DNA of 10,175 nucleotides from CAYVMP01 sp964452635 (GTDB taxonomy: Bacteria; Patescibacteriota; Minisyncoccia; Phycocordibacterales; DATDWN01), in NCBI GenBank assembly GCA_964452635.1, contig CAYVMP010000020.1, forward strand, positions 1-10,175. The letters run 5' to 3'. Shown here piece after piece: positions 1 through 6,466 of the stretch. A program made the translations under genes and the position numbers. Position 1 is the first letter of the stretch. Every line of letters begins with the position of its first letter. The notes below the pieces were generated by a model. That model was not told where the DNA came from. It was given only the letters and a program-made list of their open reading frames with translations, and did not search any database.

Positions 1-46
1 CAAAGGAAGGGTCTAAAAGCAAAAGCTTGTAATTTGCCCTCGACAT
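1..46 (-). CDS. 5' end of an unidentified gene (partial)
   Basis: Only about 15 codons lie inside the window, reading M-S-R-A-N-Y-K-L-L-L-L-D-P-S-F before the edge, which is too little to name a product. The start at 46 is chosen because an AGGAG Shine-Dalgarno (56-60) sits 9 nt upstream and an extended -10 promoter (68-76) lies just before that. A second in-window ATG at 53, in another frame, is also open to the edge (M-F-N-V-E-G-K...), but it is only 2 nt from the AGGAG and is less likely. The gene follows the epimerase on the same strand, has its own promoter, and is the only gene here with a clear ribosome binding site, so it may belong to a separate transcription unit from the glycan genes. 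Confidence 0.5.
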   Translation of the reverse strand, partial: MSRANYKLLLLDPSF

Positions 47-55
47 TAAACATTT

Positions 56-60
56 CTCCT
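56..60 (-). promoter_or_regulatory. Shine-Dalgarno AGGAG of the downstream gene
   Basis: The minus strand reads AGGAG, 9 nt before the ATG at 46 and only 2 nt before the ATG at 53. It therefore favours the start at 46. None of the full-length genes in the window has a comparable motif. Confidence 0.6.
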
Positions 61-67
61 ATACTGG

Positions 68-96
68 ATTATACCATACTACAGTTTAAAATGCAA
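68..96 (-). promoter_or_regulatory. Promoter with extended -10 (TGGTATAAT)
   Basis: The minus strand carries a perfect TATAAT at 68-73 preceded by TGG (74-76), which makes an extended -10. A TTGCAT hexamer at 91-96 lies exactly 17 nt upstream as a partial -35 (three of six matches to TTGACA). The predicted transcript starts near 61, giving a leader of about 15 nt that contains the AGGAG. The promoter overlaps the 3' end of the epimerase gene, whose stop codon is at 79-81. Confidence 0.65.
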
Positions 97-1116
97 GTAC
101 CTGAATATCCGACTCATCCACTTACCCTCTGGATAAAAATGAGCATCATTTTCTTTTTTTCTTTCTTGCAAACCTTTTAGGGCACCACTTATCACGTCTT
201 CCAAAGTAACTTTTGGAGAAAATCCTATGGCTTTTATTTTGTCGCTATTTATAGTATAGACCTGCTGATTGATTGTTTTTTCTTTGTTTATTTTTACTTT
301 CGGTTTTACTCCATTGCGCTCTATAGCACTCACCACATGTTCTAAATCAGTATTAAAAGAAGTGAGATTAAAAGGCTCGCCTTTCATCTTATTTATATTT
401 TCTATGGCAAAAACAATAGCTGCTGCTTCGTCATTTAAAGCAAGATATGTTTTTGGATTTGTTAGGGCACTTTCAAAAAGTGTCGTTGTCATACCGTACA
501 CAGACCGAATGCAGAGCATGTTTATAATAGTTTCGTATCGAAAAGCTGGGTTGTAGCCTACTAGAGTTGCCGATCGTAGAGCAGTAGTCTTAAAGTTCTC
601 ACTGTTCATTTTTAAAATTTCTTTTTCAGCTTCGTACTTTGATACGCCATAAGTCGAAAGTGGTTCTTTTGGCGAATCTTCTTTCAAATCTTCCCCTCTG
701 CTATACATACTTACAGTAGATTGGTAGATAAAAGTTTTTACTCCATGCGTCCTACAAAGTTCTGCAATCTTTATCGCAGCGTGTTGGTTTACGATGGTAC
801 ATTCAGTATCTTTACCTTCCCTGTTTGTAGAAAAAGCATCGACTATTGCAGCGAGGTGTACCACAACTTCAGGTTTATATTCCAAGAGCACCTTTTCAAA
901 TTTGTCATAGTCCCTTATGTCAGCATTTTCCCAAGGCACCATTGCCACGTTTGGAAATAAATTTAAAAGAGGTGTGACATTCTCTAATTTACTTTTAGAA
1001 AGATTGTCATGGATTATTATTTTTGAAGTTGGATACTTTCTGGCCAGTGATTTTACTGCACTATAACCCACATACCCAGCCCCACCAGTAATAAGAATTT
1101 TAGATTTCTGTTCCAT
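79..1116 (-). CDS. NAD-dependent sugar-nucleotide epimerase/dehydratase (extended SDR)
   Basis: The 345-residue protein is a cytoplasmic extended short-chain dehydrogenase of the UDP-glucose 4-epimerase/dehydratase type. Seen directly: the Rossmann glycine motif GGAGYVG at 11-17, an acidic residue D37 after the second strand (nucleotide binding), LAA at 88-90, S133/T134 in the STVSMYS stretch, and the catalytic Y156 and K160 in YGVSK. The C-terminal part ends with the family's G-F-x-P-x-x-x-L-E-D-x-I pattern (298-309) and a short basic tail. Length is normal (310-345 is usual). Family knowledge predicts epimerisation or dehydration of an NDP-sugar, which would supply donors to the neighbouring glycosyltransferases; the exact substrate cannot be told. 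It lies 62 nt after the GT39-like gene and has its own promoter candidates almost touching the ATG, with no Shine-Dalgarno. Hand counts give about 36% GC for 181-720, somewhat lower than sampled parts of the other genes (mostly 40-48%). That is a weak hint of a different origin. Confidence 0.88.
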   Translation of the reverse strand: MEQKSKILITGGAGYVGYSAVKSLARKYPTSKIIIHDNLSKSKLENVTPLLNLFPNVAMVPWENADIRDYDKFEKVLLEYKPEVVVHLAAIVDAFSTNREGKDTECTIVNQHAAIKIAELCRTHGVKTFIYQSTVSMYSRGEDLKEDSPKEPLSTYGVSKYEAEKEILKMNSENFKTTALRSATLVGYNPAFRYETIINMLCIRSVYGMTTTLFESALTNPKTYLALNDEAAAIVFAIENINKMKGEPFNLTSFNTDLEHVVSAIERNGVKPKVKINKEKTINQQVYTINSDKIKAIGFSPKVTLEDVISGALKGLQERKKENDAHFYPEGKWMSRIFRYLHFKL

Positions 1117-1123
1117 GGTGTCT

Positions 1124-1132
1124 ATAATACCA
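1124..1132 (-). promoter_or_regulatory. Extended -10 (TGGTATTAT) abutting the epimerase start
   Basis: The minus strand reads TGG followed by TATTAT (hexamer 1124-1129), only 7 nt before the ATG at 1116. Usual -10 geometry puts transcription start at 1117 or 1116, so the mRNA would be essentially leaderless. No convincing -35 is seen at 17-18 nt (GAGAAA, AGAGAA), but extended -10 promoters often work without one. Confidence 0.5.
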
Positions 1133-1160
1133 CATTGAGATATATTTTTCTCTATTGACT

Positions 1161-1169
1161 TTTATACCA
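1161..1169 (-). promoter_or_regulatory. Second extended -10 candidate (TGGTATAAA) before the epimerase
   Basis: The minus strand reads TGG plus TATAAA (hexamer 1161-1166). It would start transcription near 1154 and give a leader of about 38 nt. That leader contains no Shine-Dalgarno-like sequence. No good -35 lies upstream. It is an alternative or additional promoter to the one at 1124-1132. Confidence 0.35.
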
Positions 1170-1178
1170 AAGATTTAC

Positions 1179-2525
1179 TTAATTAGATTTAGTGTTGCTA
1201 AAGTATTTTGCAATTCCAGTATATTTACACACCAAAGTCCACACACCGATTCCAGCACTCAAAAATAAAAATGGTTCGGCAGGTAGACGATACCGAGAGT
1301 ACGAGACTGGTCCAGTGAGGATGGCAAAATAGGAAATGAATACGAGTAGAACAATGACCTGCTTTCTGTATTCCCTACTCATGAGTGCACACAGCGAGAG
1401 TACACAAAGCAGAAACCAAAACAATCTTTCAAATAATACTACATTTTTAGAAATAGACTCGGATTGTACGTCAACATTATCAACTGTATCAGACGGAAAC
1501 AAAGTATTTAGAGAAAGCAAAGTGGTTTTGATACCTGAACCAAAGAAAAATGATGTTGTTTTATATATATGAAAATACGCATATCGAACAGGATTATGCA
1601 AAATCACTCCTGTTGCGATTGTAGATATTTTGGAAAGATTTTCAGGTTTTGAAAGATCACCAAAAGTTAGATGGTTTTCTTCCATAATCTGTGTGCGTAC
1701 TTCTTCTTCGCTTCGGCCAGTATCGTGAGAAAGAAACATTGGTACGTTATAGTAAAATAGATTATACGAAGCAACAGATGACATAGTAAACACACTGGTC
1801 TGAACATAGTTACGCATCATCCACGGCACAACACAGACGAGAAATACACACATCGTGATACACACTCGCTTGCCGATACTTCTCATTGATTCTCGACTCA
1901 CAGGTTCGTATAGGAAAATATATGCGATCACATACACAGGCAGAATGTACAACGAAATAGGACGAAAATAAACGGACACAGCAAGTAATCCACTTATAAC
2001 GCTCATTGTACGAATTGATGGTGTAGAACGAAGGAGTAAATACGTAGCACATACTATCAGAAATACATACGGCATATCGGAGAGTAGAACTAGACTATGT
2101 ACTATAACGGACGGTTCAAGTAGGAAAATAATTCCAACCCACAGCGCCCACTTCTCTTTTATATACAGTGATGCGATTTTGTATACCAAAAATCCAGTGA
2201 ACACAGTGAGCACTATCTGCACAAATGTTACAGCAAACAACCCACCAAAAAATGAGAAGAATAGAATAAATAACGGGTACCCCGGAACTCTAAATATATC
2301 TGGATTAGAGCAATCAGTGAGTATAAAACATTTTTTCTGCAATAGATTGTCTGCCAGTGTTTTGTACTGTAAAGAATCACTTCCATACACGGGAAGAGTC
2401 ACTACTACACCGGACACTCTTTGCACTCGTGCGATGTGTATAGTTCCAAACCAAACTGGCACATAGAGGAAAATGAGCAGAAATACAAAAATCAAATTAT
2501 TTTTTAGGTTCAGAAACAGTTTCAT
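1179..2525 (-). CDS. GT39/PMT_2-like membrane glycosyltransferase
   Basis: The 448-residue polytopic membrane protein resembles bacterial ArnT/PMT-type enzymes (glycosyltransferase family 39), which transfer a sugar from a polyprenyl-phosphate donor on the outer face of the membrane. Seen directly: an N-terminal membrane helix (about 11-30), then the first extracytoplasmic loop with G-S-D (D50, the position of the catalytic acid) and R-V-P-G-Y-P-L-F at 79-86. Further features are the LLSDMPY stretch at 147-153, P-W-M-M-R-N-Y at 234-240, and R-Y-R-L-P-A-E-P-F-L at 411-420 in the last helical region, all typical of this family. There are about ten hydrophobic segments. A polar loop at roughly 265-300 (S-E-E-E-V-R...) is extracytoplasmic or cytoplasmic. 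The start at 2525 lies inside the preceding flavoprotein gene (29-nt overlap) with at best a weak AAAGAA upstream. The alternative TTG at 2495 would remove the overlap but has no ribosome site. Acceptor and sugar are unknown. Confidence 0.82.
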   Translation of the reverse strand: MKLFLNLKNNLIFVFLLIFLYVPVWFGTIHIARVQRVSGVVVTLPVYGSDSLQYKTLADNLLQKKCFILTDCSNPDIFRVPGYPLFILFFSFFGGLFAVTFVQIVLTVFTGFLVYKIASLYIKEKWALWVGIIFLLEPSVIVHSLVLLSDMPYVFLIVCATYLLLRSTPSIRTMSVISGLLAVSVYFRPISLYILPVYVIAYIFLYEPVSRESMRSIGKRVCITMCVFLVCVVPWMMRNYVQTSVFTMSSVASYNLFYYNVPMFLSHDTGRSEEEVRTQIMEENHLTFGDLSKPENLSKISTIATGVILHNPVRYAYFHIYKTTSFFFGSGIKTTLLSLNTLFPSDTVDNVDVQSESISKNVVLFERLFWFLLCVLSLCALMSREYRKQVIVLLVFISYFAILTGPVSYSRYRLPAEPFLFLSAGIGVWTLVCKYTGIAKYFSNTKSN

Positions 2526-3957
2526 AAAATTCTTTTTCTAAACCAACTGATTCAATATCGTATACTTTTCCATCAATGATACTTTTGGCGGCAAGCATAC
2601 CCATCTCGAGTGAATGATCTTGGTTGTTGTATCGAAATCGTCCGGGACGACCAATGTAGAAAAGATTTTTGTACTGATTGAGGTACTCCTTGATCGCATT
2701 CAGATGTGTCATATACTCGAGATCATAAATCGGATACACATTTTTCTGTCGCATGATGTATGTTTCTCGTATTTCTGATTTCTTGAAAAAACTTTCATTC
2801 ATTACTTTCATAACCTCAGCCAACAAATCCTCTTTTGACATATTCCATGTATCATCGTTTTCAAAACAGAAAAACTCAATAAACAAAGATGTTTTTCCTT
2901 TAGGCGACATCTCATGTGAGAAATTTCTCATCTCACTGACACGAGCAACCGGAGTTTTCTTTGATGGGAAGTAAATCCATTGATCAATGGTGACAGACTC
3001 CCGATTAAGCGTAATGAACAAATACACCTGACTTCGATGTCTCAGAGCACGAACAGATTTCATAACTCCAGATGGTGCAGGTGGTTGTATGAGAGGGACA
3101 AATTGAGTTATTGGAACCGACTCAACTAAATAGCTACAGTGTATGATAGTTTTTTCGCCATTTTGATTCTGAACAAGAACTTTTACCTTACCCTCATGTA
3201 AAAATTCAACAGCAATAGGTTCTGTGTTGAAATACACCGTGTATCCTTTTTTCTGAATTCGAGCAACAATAGCATCGTAAATCAATCCTGTTCCCTTTGA
3301 TGGATAGTAGAACTCATCAACAAGACTCTTCGGACCAGAAACTTTCTTAAAAAATATTTTTTTAAACGCAGTAAATACCAGAGAGAAAAGATTTAATCCT
3401 TTGATTCTCTGAAGTGCCCATTCCGGATGTATTGTATCGGAAGGTATCCCCCATATTTTCTCAGTATAATTTACAATATTAAATTCAGCGAGCGATTTAC
3501 CAAAATTTGCATATGCATAATCTTTAAATGTTTGTATTGGCTTTTTGAATACTGCATATTGTATTTTGGCAACACAGTAGTCAATGCCCATACGAAATGA
3601 TCCGACGAAACCAATATTTTTTAATGCCTGTAAAACATTTACAGGATAGTCGTAGAACACACCGTCAATATACTGACGAGTGTGCCGTTTGACCTGTATC
3701 CATTCTTCTTGTACCAAATCCTCTATGAACTCATAGAGGTACTTATTTTTTGAGAAAAAACGATGCGGACCATTGTCTGTATAAAATACACTCCCATCAG
3801 ACTCAGCAAATGAATACGTCTTTGATAGTCCACCGGCACTAGCACTTTTTTCAATAACGATAAAATCTTTCTGTGCATTAGACAGCTCCATTGCACATGC
3901 CAAACCAGCAGGTCCTGCACCTATAATGAGTGTTTCTGTGTGAAGCTCAGTTGTCAT
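2497..3957 (-). CDS. FAD-dependent oxidoreductase, amine-oxidase/protoporphyrinogen-oxidase-like fold
   Basis: The 486-residue soluble flavoprotein belongs to the COG1232-like NAD(P)/FAD-dependent group often found in sugar clusters. Seen directly: the dinucleotide motif G-A-G-P-A-G at 13-18 with V-I-E-K at 34-37 (acid binding the FAD ribose), and A-G-G-L-S at 41-45. Next come D-N-G-P-H-R-F-F at 61-68, Y-T-E-K-I-W-G-I-P at 164-172, Y-P-S-K-G-T-G at 218-224, and the C-terminal FAD signature G-R-P-G-R-F-R-Y-N-N at 436-445 followed by D-H-S-L-E-M-G. Length is longer than classical UDP-galactopyranose mutase (about 370-390). The name 'protoporphyrinogen oxidase' is a fold-level label. No heme genes are near, and the gene sits between two membrane glycosyltransferases, so a redox or mutase-like action on a sugar or lipid-linked sugar is more plausible (inference). 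It starts 6 nt after the preceding stop, without a Shine-Dalgarno, suggesting coupled translation. Confidence 0.85.
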   Translation of the reverse strand: MTTELHTETLIIGAGPAGLACAMELSNAQKDFIVIEKSASAGGLSKTYSFAESDGSVFYTDNGPHRFFSKNKYLYEFIEDLVQEEWIQVKRHTRQYIDGVFYDYPVNVLQALKNIGFVGSFRMGIDYCVAKIQYAVFKKPIQTFKDYAYANFGKSLAEFNIVNYTEKIWGIPSDTIHPEWALQRIKGLNLFSLVFTAFKKIFFKKVSGPKSLVDEFYYPSKGTGLIYDAIVARIQKKGYTVYFNTEPIAVEFLHEGKVKVLVQNQNGEKTIIHCSYLVESVPITQFVPLIQPPAPSGVMKSVRALRHRSQVYLFITLNRESVTIDQWIYFPSKKTPVARVSEMRNFSHEMSPKGKTSLFIEFFCFENDDTWNMSKEDLLAEVMKVMNESFFKKSEIRETYIMRQKNVYPIYDLEYMTHLNAIKEYLNQYKNLFYIGRPGRFRYNNQDHSLEMGMLAAKSIIDGKVYDIESVGLEKEFYETVSEPKK

Positions 3958-3963
3958 ATTGTC

Positions 3964-5670
3964 TTATAGATGTATATCAGGTATCGCCCTGCAATCATAC
4001 ACAGTTGCCGATATTGCATGATCTGTTTGGGTATATATAATCCTACACGAATTAAAATATTTTTGATATATACTCCTTGGATCAAGTCGCGGAATATTGA
4101 GCACGAAATAATGTTCTTTGTATGTATTGAGTGTTTTTATTTTATCGTTTATATCGAATTTAGGATCAACATACAGACGCTTTCTATACTTCCCTATTTC
4201 CTGCAACTCATTACCACCATTATCATTATACGTTGTTACTTTTTGTATATCAGGGTTGTTGGCAATGTATTCAATGGTGTGCATAAGAAGTTTTGGAGCC
4301 GATCCATTCATACCCCCCAACACATATTCGTAAATGAATGTTACGTTATACAGCACACCAAGTGTTATAAGAAATGCAAGTGCATATGCTCGCGCGTTAT
4401 ATGTTCGAGTAAGGAAATATATGAGAGAGATCACAGAAACAATCCATGAGCCCACGATATAGAGGAAAGAAACATAAAAACCAAGTGGACCTGATCCTCC
4501 AGAAAAAGGATATAGGAAGTTCCATTTCAAATGAACAACTCGATCAATCCATTCTGACTTCGGATGAAGTGGTGGAACGTAGTGAGGAAGAAACTGTAAA
4601 AGCAAGAGTCCGAGCCCAACAGCAACACCAAGTAATACAAACTCCATATATCGTCTTCCTGTGTGTTTGAGTGTGGTAGCAATCGTCACACCACCAATAA
4701 CAGAGAGCGGGAGAATGAGGAACTGCATATATCGGTCGAGTGCTCCGAGAGAGAAATCAAACAAAATAACGTAGAAAAACAGAGCGCCAAAGAGAAAGAA
4801 AAAGAATACTCGAGTTTTAGAAATAGTCTCTCGTGTTGCCAAAAACGGAATGAGGAAAAGAAATGGTGATGTGTAGAAAATAGCCTTCACACACTGAATC
4901 GCCGTCTGAAACCAATTTCTATCTGAAACCCAGAAATGTTCCCAGTACACGAGTGCTTTCTGTAAATCAAAAAATGGGAAAATATAGTGAGCAAAGAACA
5001 AAAGTAACCCGAGAACACCAGCACCTACACATGCAAAGACTGCGTATCGAAAAACTTCACGAGCATGTATTCTACTCCGACGTATCCACAGAAACTCTGC
5101 GACCACAGCACAGAGAACAAGTAGAAAACTTACTTTTATAAAAAACCCACCGATAAGTCCTACAATAAAAACTGCCCACCACTTTACCCTATCTCCACTG
5201 CTACCAACCCTATAGGCCTCTTGTAATTTATAAAACCCAATCAAAACAATGAGAAAGAAGAACGGCATAATTTCCCCATCAGTATCTACCATAAGTGATG
5301 CGAGTACTGAAAAGTAAGAGAGTGTCCAGATGAGTGCGGATATCACTGCCTCTTTGCGACCATACGCACATCTCATGAAATAATAGAGCAGGAGTAGATT
5401 AAGTGTACCAAAAAACAACGGGACAAATCTGAAATGAACATTAAACCCAACAATACTTCCTGCCACACGGTAGATAAACTGAGAGAGCGGTGGATGAGGA
5501 ATTTCTGTCTCACTTACATGAGCAGGATTTACAATGAGTGGCCATTTGTACTCGTCCTGATGGAGTGGGAGATTCGTTCCCGGTAGACGAATGAGAACAA
5601 ACAAGAGACAGAGAATAAAAATTGATGCGTATTCATGTGTCCGAAACCACTGAGATATTTTCTGAACCAT
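3964..5670 (-). CDS. ArnT/PMT-like (GT39) membrane glycosyltransferase
   Basis: The 568-residue polytopic protein has the layout of GT39-type enzymes that use polyprenyl-phosphate sugars. Seen directly: a first helix at about 14-30; an extracytoplasmic loop with H-Q-D-E (D39-E40, the conserved acidic pair) and H-P-P-L at 59-62; and D129 and D131 in V-D-T-D-G-E after the third helix. Many hydrophobic helices follow up to about 450, with L-D-R-Y-M-Q-F-L-I-L-P-L at 311-322. The C-terminal ~100 residues (about 465-568) are polar and lack helices, forming a soluble domain presumably outside the membrane, as in other long family members. The second GT39-like protein here (1179-2525) lacks that domain. 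The gene follows a 43-nt gap and has a promoter whose predicted start coincides with the ATG. No Shine-Dalgarno precedes it. It probably heads a three-gene unit with the flavoprotein and the second GT39-like gene. Donor sugar and acceptor cannot be read from sequence. Confidence 0.87.
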   Translation of the reverse strand: MVQKISQWFRTHEYASIFILCLLFVLIRLPGTNLPLHQDEYKWPLIVNPAHVSETEIPHPPLSQFIYRVAGSIVGFNVHFRFVPLFFGTLNLLLLYYFMRCAYGRKEAVISALIWTLSYFSVLASLMVDTDGEIMPFFFLIVLIGFYKLQEAYRVGSSGDRVKWWAVFIVGLIGGFFIKVSFLLVLCAVVAEFLWIRRSRIHAREVFRYAVFACVGAGVLGLLLFFAHYIFPFFDLQKALVYWEHFWVSDRNWFQTAIQCVKAIFYTSPFLFLIPFLATRETISKTRVFFFFLFGALFFYVILFDFSLGALDRYMQFLILPLSVIGGVTIATTLKHTGRRYMEFVLLGVAVGLGLLLLQFLPHYVPPLHPKSEWIDRVVHLKWNFLYPFSGGSGPLGFYVSFLYIVGSWIVSVISLIYFLTRTYNARAYALAFLITLGVLYNVTFIYEYVLGGMNGSAPKLLMHTIEYIANNPDIQKVTTYNDNGGNELQEIGKYRKRLYVDPKFDINDKIKTLNTYKEHYFVLNIPRLDPRSIYQKYFNSCRIIYTQTDHAISATVYDCRAIPDIHL

Positions 5671-5676
5671 GCAGGA

Positions 5677-5705
5677 ATAGTAACAAAATATACCAAAATT
5701 AACAA
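5677..5705 (-). promoter_or_regulatory. Promoter predicting a leaderless mRNA for the long GT39-like gene
   Basis: The minus strand has TTGTTA at 5700-5705 (four of six matches to TTGACA), a 17-nt spacer, and TACTAT at 5677-5682 preceded by TGT (5683-5685), an extended -10. Six nt separate the hexamer from the ATG, so the A of the ATG at 5670 falls on the expected +1. The region lies in the 43-nt gap between the methyltransferase and the GT39-like gene. Confidence 0.55.
5687..5695 (-). promoter_or_regulatory. Overlapping extended -10 candidate (TGGTATATT)
   Basis: The minus strand reads TGG plus TATATT (hexamer 5687-5692), falling within the spacer of the promoter at 5677-5705. It would start transcription near 5680 and give a leader of only about 10 nt. 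No -35 is seen at 17 nt. It shares the TGGTAT core with the boxes upstream and downstream of the epimerase. Confidence 0.4.
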
Positions 5706-5713
5706 TTTAATTT

Positions 5714-6466
5714 TTATTTCTTTAATACCATCAAAATTGATACGCCAAATGGGAAATTTAAGCTTCGGAGAAGTTTGCGCTCTAGATTAAACACCCAGAA
5801 AAGTACCTTGTTCATAAGTCGTCCATGAATATCAAAATCTGACTGACGACCACCGGAACCGAATATTCGACTCATCAAACGAATGCACGCAATAGGGATA
5901 AACAGGATTGTATTGAAATATGTTTTACGAAGTATTGTAAATGGTTGCGTGTTGTGTTTCTGCGCACTCATATTAATCATAGGAATGAAGTTGCCCATCG
6001 TATATCGTCGATAATGTTCTGCAACTTCATCCTGAATCCCCCACAGAAACATATATGCAGGAACCATAACAATCAAAATACCTCCGGGTTTGAGCAGTGT
6101 GCGCATCTGTGCAATCGCTCCCGCATCGTCTTCGATGTGTTCAACAACATCAAGCGCAAGGACGACATCAAAAGACTCTGAAGTACATTTCTCTACGTAT
6201 TGTCTATCACCAATCACACAGAGGTTAGAAATACCTTGTGATATACCGTACTCAATAGCTTCTCGTGACACATCCGCACCGAAAGCGTCATACCCGTGTG
6301 ATTTGAGCACTGATACGGTATGACCGTAGTTACATCCGAAATCAAGAATACGAGCACCCGTGCCAACATATTTTTTTAATATATCTGCAAGTATCCCCTC
6401 ACGCACAAGAAACCACCAATGATTTTCAAATACTTCCTGATATTTTTTATGCAATCCATTATTCAT
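5714..6466 (-). CDS. Class I SAM-dependent methyltransferase
   Basis: The 250-residue protein has a Rossmann-type methyltransferase core. Seen directly: the N-terminal H-W-W-F-x-x-R-E at 16-23, common in this glycan-cluster subfamily; motif I L-D-F-G-C-N-Y-G at 41-48 (SAM binding); A-D-V-S at 64-67 (acidic residue for the ribose); L-D-V-V-E-H at 105-110 (motif II region); P-G-G at 127-129; and W-G-I-Q-D-E-V-A-E-H-Y-R-R-Y at 142-155. The last third contains hydrophobic segments (about 183-199 and 219-228), which could let it associate with the membrane. It overlaps the end of the GT2 synthase gene by 8 nt, so translation is probably coupled. Proteins of this type are frequent beside DPM1-like GT2 genes. 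Methylation of a sugar or of a polyprenyl-linked intermediate is possible, but the substrate is unknown. No Shine-Dalgarno is seen. Confidence 0.87.
   Translation of the reverse strand: MNNGLHKKYQEVFENHWWFLVREGILADILKKYVGTGARILDFGCNYGHTVSVLKSHGYDAFGADVSREAIEYGISQGISNLCVIGDRQYVEKCTSESFDVVLALDVVEHIEDDAGAIAQMRTLLKPGGILIVMVPAYMFLWGIQDEVAEHYRRYTMGNFIPMINMSAQKHNTQPFTILRKTYFNTILFIPIACIRLMSRIFGSGGRQSDFDIHGRLMNKVLFWVFNLERKLLRSLNFPFGVSILMVLKK

Noticed and set aside
44..53. ATG at 53 as start of the last gene
   Set aside because: It is only 2 nt after AGGAG, too close for initiation; the ATG at 46 has 9-nt spacing. Both frames remain open, so this is a preference, not proof.
1137..1152. GAGA/TCTC inverted repeat in the gap before the epimerase, considered as a terminator
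   Set aside because: The stem is only 4 bp with an 8-nt loop and no following U-tract of the right kind; it cannot support a rho-independent terminator call.
3347..3366. AT-only near-palindrome (A-run followed by T-run) that could form a hairpin
   Set aside because: It lies inside the flavoprotein coding region and is explained by the codons for F-K-K-I-F-F-K-K; with no GC pairs it would be a weak structure and not a terminator.
2497..3957. Calling the flavoprotein HemY (protoporphyrinogen oxidase)
   Set aside because: Only the FAD-binding fold is shared. The setting is a glycan operon with no tetrapyrrole genes, so a functional HemY name is not supported.
3970..4449. A 159-codon open frame on the plus strand opposite the long GT39-like gene
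   Set aside because: It lies wholly antisense to a well-supported membrane glycosyltransferase and has no recognisable domain or ribosome site. Its composition (many I, Y, C) is that of a shadow frame. The same holds for the shorter plus-strand frames elsewhere.
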